Source: Labilithrix sp.
GTDB taxonomy: Bacteria > Myxococcota_A > Polyangia > Polyangiales > Polyangiaceae
Direction: 5' to 3'
Length of the DNA stretch: 64,000 bases
NCBI GenBank assembly: GCA_019637175.1
Contig: JAHBWD010000001.1
Span: 62,001 to 126,000 of the forward strand
The notes under the pieces: generated by a model
The model's input: the letters and a program-made list of their open reading frames with translations, nothing else
Databases searched by the model: none
What the model was told of the DNA's origin: nothing
In this document: positions 21,010 to 29,145 of the stretch, one piece after another
Layout of the letters: every line of letters begins with the position of its first letter
Numbering within the stretch: position 1 is the stretch's first letter
Translations under genes and position numbers: made by a program

Positions 21010-22704
21010 GTGATCGTCCTCGACAAAGTCACCAAGCGCTTCGGACCGAAGATCCTCTTCGAGAACGTCTCGATGCAGTTCGACCCGGCGAAGCGCTACG
21101 GTCTGACGGGCGCCAACGGCGCCGGCAAGAGCACCCTCCTCAAGATGCTCGAGGGCAACGAGGACACCGACACCGGCGCGATCACGATCCCGGGCAATCT
21201 CCGCCTCGGCGTCCTCAAGCAGAACCACTTCGAGTACGATCAGGAGCGCATCCTCGACACCGTCATCATGGGCAACAAGGCCCTGTGGGACGCGATGCAG
21301 GAGAAGGAGCGTTTGCTCGTCGGTGAGGTGACCGACGAGGTCGGCGTCCGGCTCGGCGAGCTCGAGGGAACGATCGGCGAAGAGAACGGCTACATGGCCG
21401 AGAGCGAAGCGGCCGAGCTGCTCGTCGGTCTAGGCATCCCCGCCGACAAGCACGAGTCGAAGATGAACTCGCTCGCCGGAGGCTACAAGCTCCGCGTTCT
21501 CATCGCGCAGGTGCTCTTCGGCCGGCCCGACGTCCTCTTGCTCGACGAGCCCACGAACCACCTCGATCTCGAGTCGATCCGCTGGCTCGAGCACTTCTTG
21601 ACCGAGGAGTTCAAGGGCACGCTCGTCGTCGTCAGTCACGACCGCCACTTCCTCAACGCAGTCGCCACGCACATCGCCGACGTCGACTACCAGACCATCA
21701 CGGTCTACGCCGGCAACTACGCCGACTTCGTCGACGCGAAGTACGAGAACAACCAGCGCGCCGCGGCGCAGGCCGCGACCGCGAAGAAGAAGGTCGCGGA
21801 GCTGCAGGAGTTCGTGCAGCGCTTCGGCTCGCACGCGTCGAAGAGCAAGCAGGCGCAGTCGCGGGTGAAGCAGATCGACAAGCTGAAGGAGGAGATCGAG
21901 GCGAAGGGCCCGAAGCGCTCGAGCCTCGTGCGCCCCTTCATTCGCTTCGAGATGGACAAGCCGAGCGGGCGCGACGTGCTGCGCATGGAGAACGTTTCGA
22001 AGACCTTCGCCTCTGACAAAGGCAAAGAGATCGTCGTCTACGACAAGGTTGCTTACAACGTGAACCGCGGCGACAAGATCGCGGTCACCGGGCCGAACGG
22101 CATCGGCAAGTCGACGCTCCTCAAGCTGATGGTGGGCGGCTTCGGCGGCCTCGACGAAGACACCAAGCACGACGTGGTCAAGCCCGAGACCGGCGAGATC
22201 CGCTGGGGGCACGACACGTCCGTCGGCTACTTCGCTCAAGACACGCACGAGGCGCTCAATCGGACCGCCGCGGGCATGAACGCGTTCCAATGGCTCTACC
22301 AATGGGACAAGCTCGCGCCGCAGGAGCACATTCGCGCGATCCTCGGGCGGCTGCTCTTCTCTGGTGAGGCGGGCCTCAAGCAAGCGTCGACGATGTCTGG
22401 CGGCGAGTGCGCGCGGCTCCTCCTCGCGAAGCTCCTCGTGCTCAAGCACAACGTGCTCGTCCTCGACGAGCCCACCAATCACCTCGACATCGAGTCGATC
22501 GAGGGCCTGCTCGACGGCCTGAAGGGCTTCGCGGGCACGATCATCTTCGTCAGCCACGACCGGCACGTCGTGTCCGAGCTCGCGACGCGCATCGTCGAGC
22601 TCCGACCGCGCAACGACGGACCCGGCGCGGAGATCGTCGACTTCGGCGGCACCTACGAGGAGTTCCTCGAGCGCGAAGGGCGCGATTTCACTCGCAAGGA
22701 TTGA
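21010..22704 (+). CDS. ABC-F family ATPase, YbiT-like
   Basis: 564 residues with two ABC ATPase domains and no membrane segments, as in ABC-F translation factors. The first site has GANGAGKST, the signature-like LAGGYKLRV and Walker B LLLDEPTNHLD. The second has GPNGIGKSTLLK, signature MSGGECAR and VLDEPTNHLD. The inter-domain linker is the charged P-site-tRNA-interaction type. The N-terminal sequence, the LDTVIMGNKALW segment and the NPFIRF-like VRPFIRFE after the linker closely recall E. coli YbiT. ABC-F proteins bind the ribosomal E site and rescue or tune translation. The GTG start at 21010 gives a standard N-terminus (VIVLDKVTKRFG). A 4-base gap separates it from the downstream lipoprotein gene. 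Confidence 0.92.
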   Translation: MIVLDKVTKRFGPKILFENVSMQFDPAKRYGLTGANGAGKSTLLKMLEGNEDTDTGAITIPGNLRLGVLKQNHFEYDQERILDTVIMGNKALWDAMQEKERLLVGEVTDEVGVRLGELEGTIGEENGYMAESEAAELLVGLGIPADKHESKMNSLAGGYKLRVLIAQVLFGRPDVLLLDEPTNHLDLESIRWLEHFLTEEFKGTLVVVSHDRHFLNAVATHIADVDYQTITVYAGNYADFVDAKYENNQRAAAQAATAKKKVAELQEFVQRFGSHASKSKQAQSRVKQIDKLKEEIEAKGPKRSSLVRPFIRFEMDKPSGRDVLRMENVSKTFASDKGKEIVVYDKVAYNVNRGDKIAVTGPNGIGKSTLLKLMVGGFGGLDEDTKHDVVKPETGEIRWGHDTSVGYFAQDTHEALNRTAAGMNAFQWLYQWDKLAPQEHIRAILGRLLFSGEAGLKQASTMSGGECARLLLAKLLVLKHNVLVLDEPTNHLDIESIEGLLDGLKGFAGTIIFVSHDRHVVSELATRIVELRPRNDGPGAEIVDFGGTYEEFLEREGRDFTRKD

Positions 22705-22708
22705 GCGC

Positions 22709-23968
22709 GTGGCGAGCGTCGCGAGGGCGCTCGCCGCCGTCCTTGCCGGGGCCGCGCTCATCGGCGTCGGTTGCAGACCGGAAGCGCCGCCCGCGCCCGC
22801 GCGCCCCGGCGTCGCGCCTGCCGGCTCCGCGGCGACGACCGCGCCGAAGCTCCGAACCGGCGACTTCGTCGTCTACGGCGTGACGGGGACCGCGAGCAAC
22901 GGTTCGTTCATGTTCGTCGCGTCGGTGATCTCCGACGAGGGCGGCCGCCTCGTGCTCGACGTCGGCACGAAGCGAGGCGACGCGGCGGCGCGCCAACGGC
23001 GCGTCGTCCACGGCCCCGGGGAGCTCGATGCGATCTTCGCGTCGATGACCGCCGTCGAAGCGTCCGGCGAGGCCCGTGACGTGACGCGCGAGCGCGCCGA
23101 CGTGAAGGCAGGACGGTCGAGCTTCACATGCGAGGTGATCTCCGGGCTCCGCGCGTGGAAGGGGCGCACGCTCCGCTTCGCCGTCGCAGAGTGCCCGACC
23201 TTCCCCTGGAGACACGGTCCGCTGCGCTACTGGGATCCGGTCACGAACGAGACCGTGCTCAGCGTGGAGATCGCCGATGCGGGTCGAGAGGTCGCCTGCG
23301 ACTACGACGAGCCTGGGTGCCCGGAGACCGAGGTGTGTGCGTTCGTCGAGAAGACGCGGAGCGCGTGCGTCCCGTTCGCGTCGCGCGAAGAGCCGCTCGC
23401 GCCGCCCTTCGCCCCCGGCTCGTGGTTCGCGTGCACGCAGCGCGCGCGGAGCGCGGCGAAGCGGAGTCACTCGTTCGTCGGCGACATCTTCGCGATCGAT
23501 CTGATCGGCCCGAAGGAAGCCTCCGTCGTCGTGGTGGTCGCGCCGCTCTCGGGCGAGGTTCACGTGTTCGATGGCTGCAACGAGCGCGAAGCCGGCCCCG
23601 ATGCGTTCAACGACTCGAAGTGTGGGCTCGGATACGGCAACCACGTGAAGATCTGGGACGGCAGCGACATCGTCATGCTCGCCCACCTCGCCGAGGTTCG
23701 CGTTGCGCGCGGCCGGATCGCCAAGGGCGACGTCGTCGGCATCGCCGGCGTCTCCGGCCAAGCGGGCAAGCGTCACGTGCACATGACGACGACGCGTCCG
23801 GCGCCGGGTGAGGACCCGCAGCGGCTCCTCGAGACGCCCGGCTTCAAGGGCCCCGTACCGGTGCGGACGCGATTGTCGATGGCTCGGCCGGATCAGGACC
23901 CGACGGCGGAGCGCGTCGATCTCCTCGGCTGCAGCGACGACGGGGTCGAGGGCTACCTCGCGCCCTGA
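22709..23968 (+). CDS. lipoprotein with M23 (LytM-type) peptidase-like domain
   Basis: A 419-residue secreted protein with signal and Cys (ALIGVGCRPE). A middle region (about 45-230) is unassigned and Cys-containing. The C-terminal half carries an M23-like beta fold: SHSFVGDIFAIDL (candidate metal ligands His254 and Asp264), GYGNHVKIWD, MLAHLAEV, IAGVSGQAG and RHVHM (His356 and His358). All four zinc-site positions therefore seem present, so it may be an active peptidoglycan endopeptidase. It starts at GTG 22709, 4 bases after the ABC-F stop, and is probably co-transcribed. The functional link with translation is not obvious. Confidence 0.72.
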   Translation: MASVARALAAVLAGAALIGVGCRPEAPPAPARPGVAPAGSAATTAPKLRTGDFVVYGVTGTASNGSFMFVASVISDEGGRLVLDVGTKRGDAAARQRRVVHGPGELDAIFASMTAVEASGEARDVTRERADVKAGRSSFTCEVISGLRAWKGRTLRFAVAECPTFPWRHGPLRYWDPVTNETVLSVEIADAGREVACDYDEPGCPETEVCAFVEKTRSACVPFASREEPLAPPFAPGSWFACTQRARSAAKRSHSFVGDIFAIDLIGPKEASVVVVVAPLSGEVHVFDGCNEREAGPDAFNDSKCGLGYGNHVKIWDGSDIVMLAHLAEVRVARGRIAKGDVVGIAGVSGQAGKRHVHMTTTRPAPGEDPQRLLETPGFKGPVPVRTRLSMARPDQDPTAERVDLLGCSDDGVEGYLAP

Positions 23969-24345
23969 CGGGAGCATCGCCGGCTCGTCCCCCTGCGTCG
24001 GCGGTGCGTCCCCCCGCGTCGGCGGTGCGCCCCCAGCGTCGGCGGGTCGTCCGCCGCGTCGCCGCTCCATTCCCCCGCACCATCGCGTTTCTCGCCCCGG
24101 TCTCCGCGCGCGACATTCGCCGGAATCGAGAGCGCCCCCGCCGTGCGAGTCGCTTCCTCACGCGCGGGTCGACGCGCCCTTCAGGGGGATCGAGGGCGTG
24201 CGCGAAGGAGGGCCGGCCGCTCCCATCTTTTCGCGCGCGCGTCGCGAAAACGCGCAACCGATCGCCGCGTGCAGCCGATGTAGGCGAAGGCACACGGTGA
24301 GCTCCTTCACGTGTCGTTCATTTCTCCCAACGCAGAGGAGGTCTC
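23969..24345. other. 377-bp intergenic region without convincing gene
   Basis: This is the only gene-free stretch above 300 bases. Short open frames exist on both strands but have Arg/Pro-rich shadow composition and no start context. The first 100 bases hold a degenerate tandem repeat (separate entry). The last 30 bases contain the GAGGAGG Shine-Dalgarno of the next gene. I see no promoter consensus, tRNA or clear terminator. Confidence 0.6.
23987..24068. repeat. four-copy degenerate 20/21-bp tandem repeat
   Basis: Units begin at 23987, 24008, 24029 and 24049 (lengths 21, 21, 20, 20) and share GTCCCCCxGCGTCGGCGGTGC. The first two differ at one position; the fourth is more diverged. It lies about 20 bases after the M23-like lipoprotein stop and is not within an obvious gene. 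It could be a slippage repeat or a protein-binding array. Confidence 0.8.
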
Positions 24346-25086
24346 ATGAAGTTATCGATCGGCGAAAAGGCAACGCGCGTCCTCAAGCTGATTCTCGGGC
24401 TCCGCAACCCGCGCGTCGCTGCGCTCATGGCGGCCTACGGGTTCACTGACGCGGACTTCGAGGAGGGCTGGCGGCTTCTGCACGGCGTGAGCCGGGTCAA
24501 GCTCGGGATCGATGCGCGCGTCGGCCTCCCCAACCCCGACGCAGACACGATCGAGCGCCTCGACGCGTGGGAGAACCGATGGTTTCCCGTCGCGGCGGCC
24601 AGCCTCGAACGACGATTTCCCTCCCTGCACGCGCAGCTCTTCAAGAATCTGTCGCAGACCTCGGGGCCCGCGGTGGCCGTGGGCGTTCGCACCTTCGTCG
24701 ATCGCTTCGACGATCTGGCGGCGGGCGCCTACGGTCCCGAAGGCGCCGCGGCGGTCGAGCTGCTGCGCGGCCGCGGTCTCACCGAGGCCGTGGTCGACGA
24801 CGCGCGCACGCTCCTCGAAGCGGTCGCCAAGCGGGCGCCGATCGATCTCGATGCCGACGTCGACAAGGAGGCCATCGCGAAGGCGGAGAGCGATCTCTGG
24901 GCTTGGTACCTCGAGTGGAGTCAGATCGCCCGCGTCGCGATCACGCAGCGCGTCCTGCTCAAGCAGATGGGGTTCATCGCTTCCAAGTCGAAGTCGAGCC
25001 CGCCCGGCGCGCCCGACGACGACGACGAGCGCGACGATCCCTCACCGGTCTCGAACGGCCAGGCCGTGCCCGTGATCGAGCACTGA
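24346..25086 (+). CDS. conserved-looking hypothetical protein
   Basis: 246 residues; not recognised. It is helical, with no signal peptide. The N-terminal 60 residues are basic (KATRVLKLILGLRNPRVAALM). A Trp-rich helix lies near residues 186-196 (DLWAWYLEWSQIAR). The acidic low-complexity tail (PDDDDERDDP) is probably disordered. A strong GAGGAGG ribosome site lies 5 bases before the ATG, unusually good for this window, and suggests high translation. It stands alone between the repeat region and two leftward genes. The function is unknown. Confidence 0.75.
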   Translation: MKLSIGEKATRVLKLILGLRNPRVAALMAAYGFTDADFEEGWRLLHGVSRVKLGIDARVGLPNPDADTIERLDAWENRWFPVAAASLERRFPSLHAQLFKNLSQTSGPAVAVGVRTFVDRFDDLAAGAYGPEGAAAVELLRGRGLTEAVVDDARTLLEAVAKRAPIDLDADVDKEAIAKAESDLWAWYLEWSQIARVAITQRVLLKQMGFIASKSKSSPPGAPDDDDERDDPSPVSNGQAVPVIEH

Positions 25087-25099
25087 TGAGGCGCGCGGC

Positions 25100-25519
25100 T
25101 CACGCCGAGGAGGGCTTCCTGCCCTCCTCGGCGCGCCCATCGCGCCGCCGCCGCAGCGCGCGTGCGCACAGGACCGCGATCTGCGCCTCCAGCTCCGCGG
25201 CGGCCGCGACGAGCTCCTGCGCGTAGGGTGGATCGAAGCGCAAGACGCGGGGCCTCTCACTCGCCTCGAGAGCCTCGAGGGTCACGAGCACGCGCGGCGC
25301 GCGGAGATCGACGCTCATCGATCGCAGCGTGATGCCCGGCTCGCGCGCCTCGAGCCAGCGGCGGACGCCGTCGGCGAGATCGAGCACGCTCCGCGCGTCG
25401 TCGCCCCGGAGGTCGACGCCCGGGCCCTCGAAGAGGCACCCGGCCTCGTCGCGCGAGGGTACCGCGCGGACGTGACCTTCGTGGAAGCGAAGTTTGTACG
25501 ACGCGAGCTCGAGCGTCAC
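25100..25519 (-). CDS. hypothetical protein
   Basis: 139 residues; not recognised. The first 100 residues look like a beta-rich fold (LASYKLRFHEGHVRAVPS), followed by a long helix and a basic tail. The GTG start overlaps the stop of the upstream glutaredoxin-like gene (GTGA), so the two are likely translationally coupled. There is no signal peptide and no catalytic motif. Confidence 0.65.
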   Translation of the reverse strand: MTLELASYKLRFHEGHVRAVPSRDEAGCLFEGPGVDLRGDDARSVLDLADGVRRWLEAREPGITLRSMSVDLRAPRVLVTLEALEASERPRVLRFDPPYAQELVAAAAELEAQIAVLCARALRRRRDGRAEEGRKPSSA

Positions 25520-26034
25520 GCGCGCGCGGGCGGCCGCGTGCCGAAGACGGCCTCGTGCAGTCTGCCGGAGACGTCCCAGTCGGTGAGCTCGGCGTAACCG
25601 CCGACGGGCGCGGCCGCGACGAACACCACCGGAAGCTCGTCTTCCTTGCAGCGCGCTTCGCGCATGACGAAGTCTTTGGTCGTCTCGTCGCCCGTGACGT
25701 CGAGGAGCGTGTACCTGATGCCTCGCGAGTCCAAGGTCTCCTGGATTCGACCCAGCATCCGCGCGTTGCGGTCCTTCTCGAAGTAGATCATCACGGGCGC
25801 GGCCTCGCGCGGCATCGACGAAACCCGATCGCCGCGGCCCTCGGTGCGCCGCAGCTCCGCCAGGCGCTCGCGCGCGTCGCGGCGGCGCTCGATCTCCTCC
25901 CGCGAGCAGATCGGCTCGCCGAGGACGACGTTCACGCGGCGCGCGAGATCCTTCGGGAAGCGCACCGGCAGGAAGCCGTCGCCGACCTTGGTGACGAGGA
26001 CGCGATGGAGCGAGGTGCGAACGAGGTTCAGCAT
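25516..26034 (-). CDS. protein with glutaredoxin-like fold lacking redox cysteines
   Basis: 172 residues. The N-terminal 75 residues contain a short basic segment. The C-terminal 95 residues (from PVMIYFEKDRNARML to the end) follow a thioredoxin/glutaredoxin pattern: beta strand MIYFEKD, helix, RYTLLDVTGDE, the cis-Pro region ELPVVFVAA and GGYAELTDW. The CxxC expected after the first strand is absent (EKDRNA). The only nearby Cys is in EARCKEDELP, just before the cis-Pro loop. It therefore probably acts as a binding module or non-redox relative. It overlaps the next gene by GTGA. Confidence 0.7.
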   Translation of the reverse strand: MLNLVRTSLHRVLVTKVGDGFLPVRFPKDLARRVNVVLGEPICSREEIERRRDARERLAELRRTEGRGDRVSSMPREAAPVMIYFEKDRNARMLGRIQETLDSRGIRYTLLDVTGDETTKDFVMREARCKEDELPVVFVAAAPVGGYAELTDWDVSGRLHEAVFGTRPPARA

Positions 26035-26068
26035 CGGGCCGCGACCTTACCAGCCCGCGTGAGCGGCC

Positions 26069-27358
26069 TCAAGGCAGGGCGATCGTGAAGGAATCGCGCG
26101 CCGCGCCGCTGTCGTCGACGGCCTTCGCGCGGAGCTCCTTGCCCTCGACGACGACGTCGAGCGCGTGGAAGAAGCCTCCGGACGCCCTGCGCATCGCGCA
26201 CTCGGCGCGGGAGAGGTTCTCGTCGATGTTGCCGATGAGCCCGCCGCCGCCGCCGGTCGTCACGAAGGTGAGACCGTCGATCTCGAAGCGCTCGTAGCCG
26301 TGGATGTGCGCCTGGATCACGAAGACGACCTTGTGCTGGGCGAACGCAGACGCGAAGGCCTTCCGCTCGGTGTCCTTCTGGGCGTTGTCGCCGCAGGTGA
26401 CGAACGGCCGATGCATCGCGATGATCGATCCGCGAAAGCCGGGCTGCTGGCTGACGTCGCTCAGGCCCGCGAGGAGCCACTGACCTTGCGGCGAGCCCGG
26501 ATCGATGGGCTGCTCGGTGTCGAGGACGTGGAACCAGAGCCCGCCCGACTCGAAGCGGTAGTACATCGATGCGCCGCCGAGGTTCGGCGTCCCGAAGAAG
26601 CGCAGCGTGTAGTCGGTGAGCTCGTCGTCCGTCTCGAGCTCGTGGTTGCCGAGCGCGGGTTGGAACGCGCCGAGCGCGAGGAGCGGCTGCATCGGAGGGA
26701 ACCAGCCGGCCCAGGTCTCGAGGAACGAGTCGTAGTACTGGATGTCGCCGCCGTGGACGACGAAGTCGGCGCCGAGCGGCAAGACATGCCCGAGCACCTT
26801 GGCCGTCGCCTCGCCGAGCAGCGGGTTCGTGTCGCCGATCGCGAGGAAGTGCACGCGCCCACCGTCGGGCTGCGCGGTGCAGAAGCGCCCGGCGAGCGTG
26901 CGGTCGGCGGCGAGCTCGTAGCGGTAGCAGGTGCCCGGCGTGAGCGCGCCGATCGCGGCGTCGTGCATCACGAACGTGCCCGGCAGATCGTCGGGCGAGC
27001 GCAGCGGCCCGAGCGGCGCCGTGTGCCTCTGCGTGAGCGTCACGGTCTTCTGCGTGCTCGTGATCTCGACCGACGCGCCGCCGGCCTCGGGCTTGAACGA
27101 GAGAGTCGGTGACGAGCCTTCGCGGCAGGCCTCCCAGCGCACGATCACGCTCGTGCGCGTCATCGCGAGCGTCCATGGTCCCTTGCTGACGCCGCTCGCG
27201 GGGCATGGGAAGCTCGGATCGTCGCCGGCGTCTTCCTCGGGCGCCTCGGCGTCGGGCCCAGCGGGCGGCTCGACGCTCGAAGAGGAGCACGAGGCGACGA
27301 GCCCCAGCCCGACGGCGAGGGCGACGGCGAACGACAGGCGCGCGGGCGTGGAGATCAC
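26069..27358 (-). CDS. secreted metallophosphatase (purple-acid-phosphatase-like lipoprotein)
   Basis: 429 residues. A signal peptide with lipobox-like VASCSSS and an acidic linker precede a fibronectin-like N-domain (about 55-165), as in purple acid phosphatases, and then a calcineurin-like phosphoesterase. The metal motifs are in order: AIGDTN, HGGDIQYYD, LGNHELE, AMHRP and QAHIHGYE. All five blocks are present, so catalysis is likely (phosphomonoester or diester hydrolysis in the periplasm or at the surface). The GTG start at 27358 overlaps the HEAT-repeat gene stop by GTGA, so the two are co-translated. The pairing with a cytoplasmic-looking HEAT protein is odd. Confidence 0.87.
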   Translation of the reverse strand: MISTPARLSFAVALAVGLGLVASCSSSSVEPPAGPDAEAPEEDAGDDPSFPCPASGVSKGPWTLAMTRTSVIVRWEACREGSSPTLSFKPEAGGASVEITSTQKTVTLTQRHTAPLGPLRSPDDLPGTFVMHDAAIGALTPGTCYRYELAADRTLAGRFCTAQPDGGRVHFLAIGDTNPLLGEATAKVLGHVLPLGADFVVHGGDIQYYDSFLETWAGWFPPMQPLLALGAFQPALGNHELETDDELTDYTLRFFGTPNLGGASMYYRFESGGLWFHVLDTEQPIDPGSPQGQWLLAGLSDVSQQPGFRGSIIAMHRPFVTCGDNAQKDTERKAFASAFAQHKVVFVIQAHIHGYERFEIDGLTFVTTGGGGGLIGNIDENLSRAECAMRRASGGFFHALDVVVEGKELRAKAVDDSGAARDSFTIALP

Positions 27359-28983
27359 AGGCTCGCGTCGGAGAGTGCGAGCTTGTTCTTCGCCATCTTC
27401 GCGACCTTCGCGCGGCCGCCCTTCTTCACGACCTCTTCGAGCAGCTCTTCGCCGAGCGGGTGATCGAGCTCGCTGAAGTGAAAGCCGACGTAGTAGAGGT
27501 GCTCGAGCTCGAAGCCGCGGTCCTTCTTCAAGGCGCGCGCGACGTCGAAACCGCTCCGGAGCAGGAGGCCCAGGAGCCTGAGCGACTCGTCACCCGCGCG
27601 CGAAGCCGGCCGCGTGTCGCGGTTCGAGCGCGCAAGCTCGAGGGCCGCGTAGGCGTAGCGATCCTCGTCCGTCGCGCGATCGCTCTTGCAGAGGATCTGG
27701 TAGACGGAGCGCGCGCGCTCTTCTTTGTTCGCGCCCCGGCGGAGCTTCTGCGCGAGCGCGCGGAGGCCCTCGGCCACGGAATCGGGGTCGGCGTCGCGCG
27801 CCACGTCGAGCAGGGCCTCCCACCCGCGCTCGCCGTCGGCGAGGCGATCGAGCGCAGCCTCGAGGATCTGCTTGCGCACCGCGCTCGAGATCTTCTTCGC
27901 GGTCGGGCGCAGGACGTTGCGGATCACCCACGCGCGATCGGGGTTCGTCGTCTCGAGGAGCGCCTTGGCGAGCGCGGGGACGGCGTCTTCCTTGCCGGTG
28001 ATCCCCGCCGCGGCGGCCTCGGCGTAGCGCCGATCGGACGTCGTCACGAGCACCTTGGTGAGCACGCGGGCCGCTTCGTGGCCGCCCATGCGTCCGAGCA
28101 GGTCGAGCACGAAGCGCGCGCGCTCGAAGTCCGGATGGAGCGCCACCTTGTCGAGGCGCTTCGCCGTGTCTTCGCTCACCTTGAGGCTGCCCAGCGTGTG
28201 CAGCGCGGTCTGCGCGAGCGTCCGATCGCTCGACTCGGCCGCCTTCACGAGCGCGTCGATCACCTTCGCACTCGGCTTGTCGCCCTGGAGCGCGAAGCGG
28301 AACGCGATGATCGCTTCCTGTCGGACGCTCGGATCCTGCTTCTCGTCGTTCGCGTAGGCGAGGAGGAGCGGCGCCGTCTTTTCGTCTTCGAGGTAGCCGA
28401 GGATCTTGATCGCGGCGGCGATCGCGCCCGGCGAGCCGCCCTTCTTCTTTTTCTGGGCGTCGAGGAACTTCTCGGTCTCGGCGAGGTAGCTCCGGCGCTT
28501 GTGGCCGTCGGCGCCCTTGACCTGGTTGCGCACCGCCAGGGCCGCGGCCTTCGCGTCTTCGGGGTCGCTCGAGGCGAGGCCCTTGATGAGGGCCGAGAAC
28601 GCGTCCTTGCCGCCGAGCTCGGCGAGGGCGGCGTCGAGCGCGCGACGCTCGTCGGGGGTCGCCGTCGTCATCTTCTGCTTGATGATCGGCACCACGTCGT
28701 CGCCGACGCTCGCGATCGCGCGCGTCGCCGCGCGGCGCACGTCGTCGGCCGACGTCGAGAGGAGAGGGAAGATCGCGGGCAGCGCCTTCTTCGCGCCGAC
28801 CCGCGCGAGCGCGTCGAGCGCATGCACCTGCAGGAGTGGCACGCCGCTGCCGAGCACCTCGGCGAGGCCCTCGACGACGCCTGGCCCCTTCGCCCTCAGC
28901 TCGCCGAGCACGATCGCGCCGGCGATCTGCTTCTCGATGGCCTCGCTCTTCAGGAGCTGGACGATCTTGGCTACTTCGCTCAT
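27355..28983 (-). CDS. HEAT-repeat protein
   Basis: 542 residues of tandem helical pairs. Repeats such as VVEGLAEVLGSGVPLLQVHAL, ALPAIFPLLSTSADDVRRAA and KVIDALVKAAESSDRTLAQTA are HEAT/PBS-lyase-like. There is no signal peptide, enzyme motif or TM, so a protein-protein interaction scaffold is likely. The ATG at 28983 has a good GGGAGG site just upstream. The longer in-frame N-terminus is Arg-rich and overlaps the divergent gene, so I excluded it. It leads the two-gene unit with the secreted metallophosphatase. Confidence 0.85.
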   Translation of the reverse strand: MSEVAKIVQLLKSEAIEKQIAGAIVLGELRAKGPGVVEGLAEVLGSGVPLLQVHALDALARVGAKKALPAIFPLLSTSADDVRRAATRAIASVGDDVVPIIKQKMTTATPDERRALDAALAELGGKDAFSALIKGLASSDPEDAKAAALAVRNQVKGADGHKRRSYLAETEKFLDAQKKKKGGSPGAIAAAIKILGYLEDEKTAPLLLAYANDEKQDPSVRQEAIIAFRFALQGDKPSAKVIDALVKAAESSDRTLAQTALHTLGSLKVSEDTAKRLDKVALHPDFERARFVLDLLGRMGGHEAARVLTKVLVTTSDRRYAEAAAAGITGKEDAVPALAKALLETTNPDRAWVIRNVLRPTAKKISSAVRKQILEAALDRLADGERGWEALLDVARDADPDSVAEGLRALAQKLRRGANKEERARSVYQILCKSDRATDEDRYAYAALELARSNRDTRPASRAGDESLRLLGLLLRSGFDVARALKKDRGFELEHLYYVGFHFSELDHPLGEELLEEVVKKGGRAKVAKMAKNKLALSDASL

Positions 28984-29087
28984 CTGCTGCCTCCCACCGC
29001 TGCCCCACCGGATCCCCACGTGAGCCGGGACGAGGGGCACCTTTTTCCCCCCGCATGGGCTTCGGATCAAGCGTTTGTGCGCCGAAT

Positions 29088-29110
29088 CGCGCATTTTGCG
29101 CGTCTTTTTT
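29088..29110 (+). terminator. putative intrinsic terminator or attenuator in a leader
   Basis: CGCGCA-TTT-TGCGCG forms a perfect 6-bp GC-rich stem with a 3-base loop, and T-C-TTTTTT follows directly. It is the clearest U-tract hairpin in the window and reads on the plus strand. It lies between divergent genes, 36 bases before the start codon of the plus gene at 29146, so no upstream plus gene needs terminating there. It could be an attenuator in that gene's leader or a chance hairpin. Confidence 0.5.
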
Positions 29111-29145
29111 CCGGCCGATCCCGCGCTCGCGGTTACCATCGAGGG

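Noticed and set aside
23987..24068. CRISPR-like array
   Set aside because: Units are contiguous 20/21-mers without spacers, and no cas gene is in the window.
24004..24300. Small plus-strand open frame in the long intergenic region
   Set aside because: Arg/Pro-rich composition, no ribosome site, and it spans the tandem repeat.
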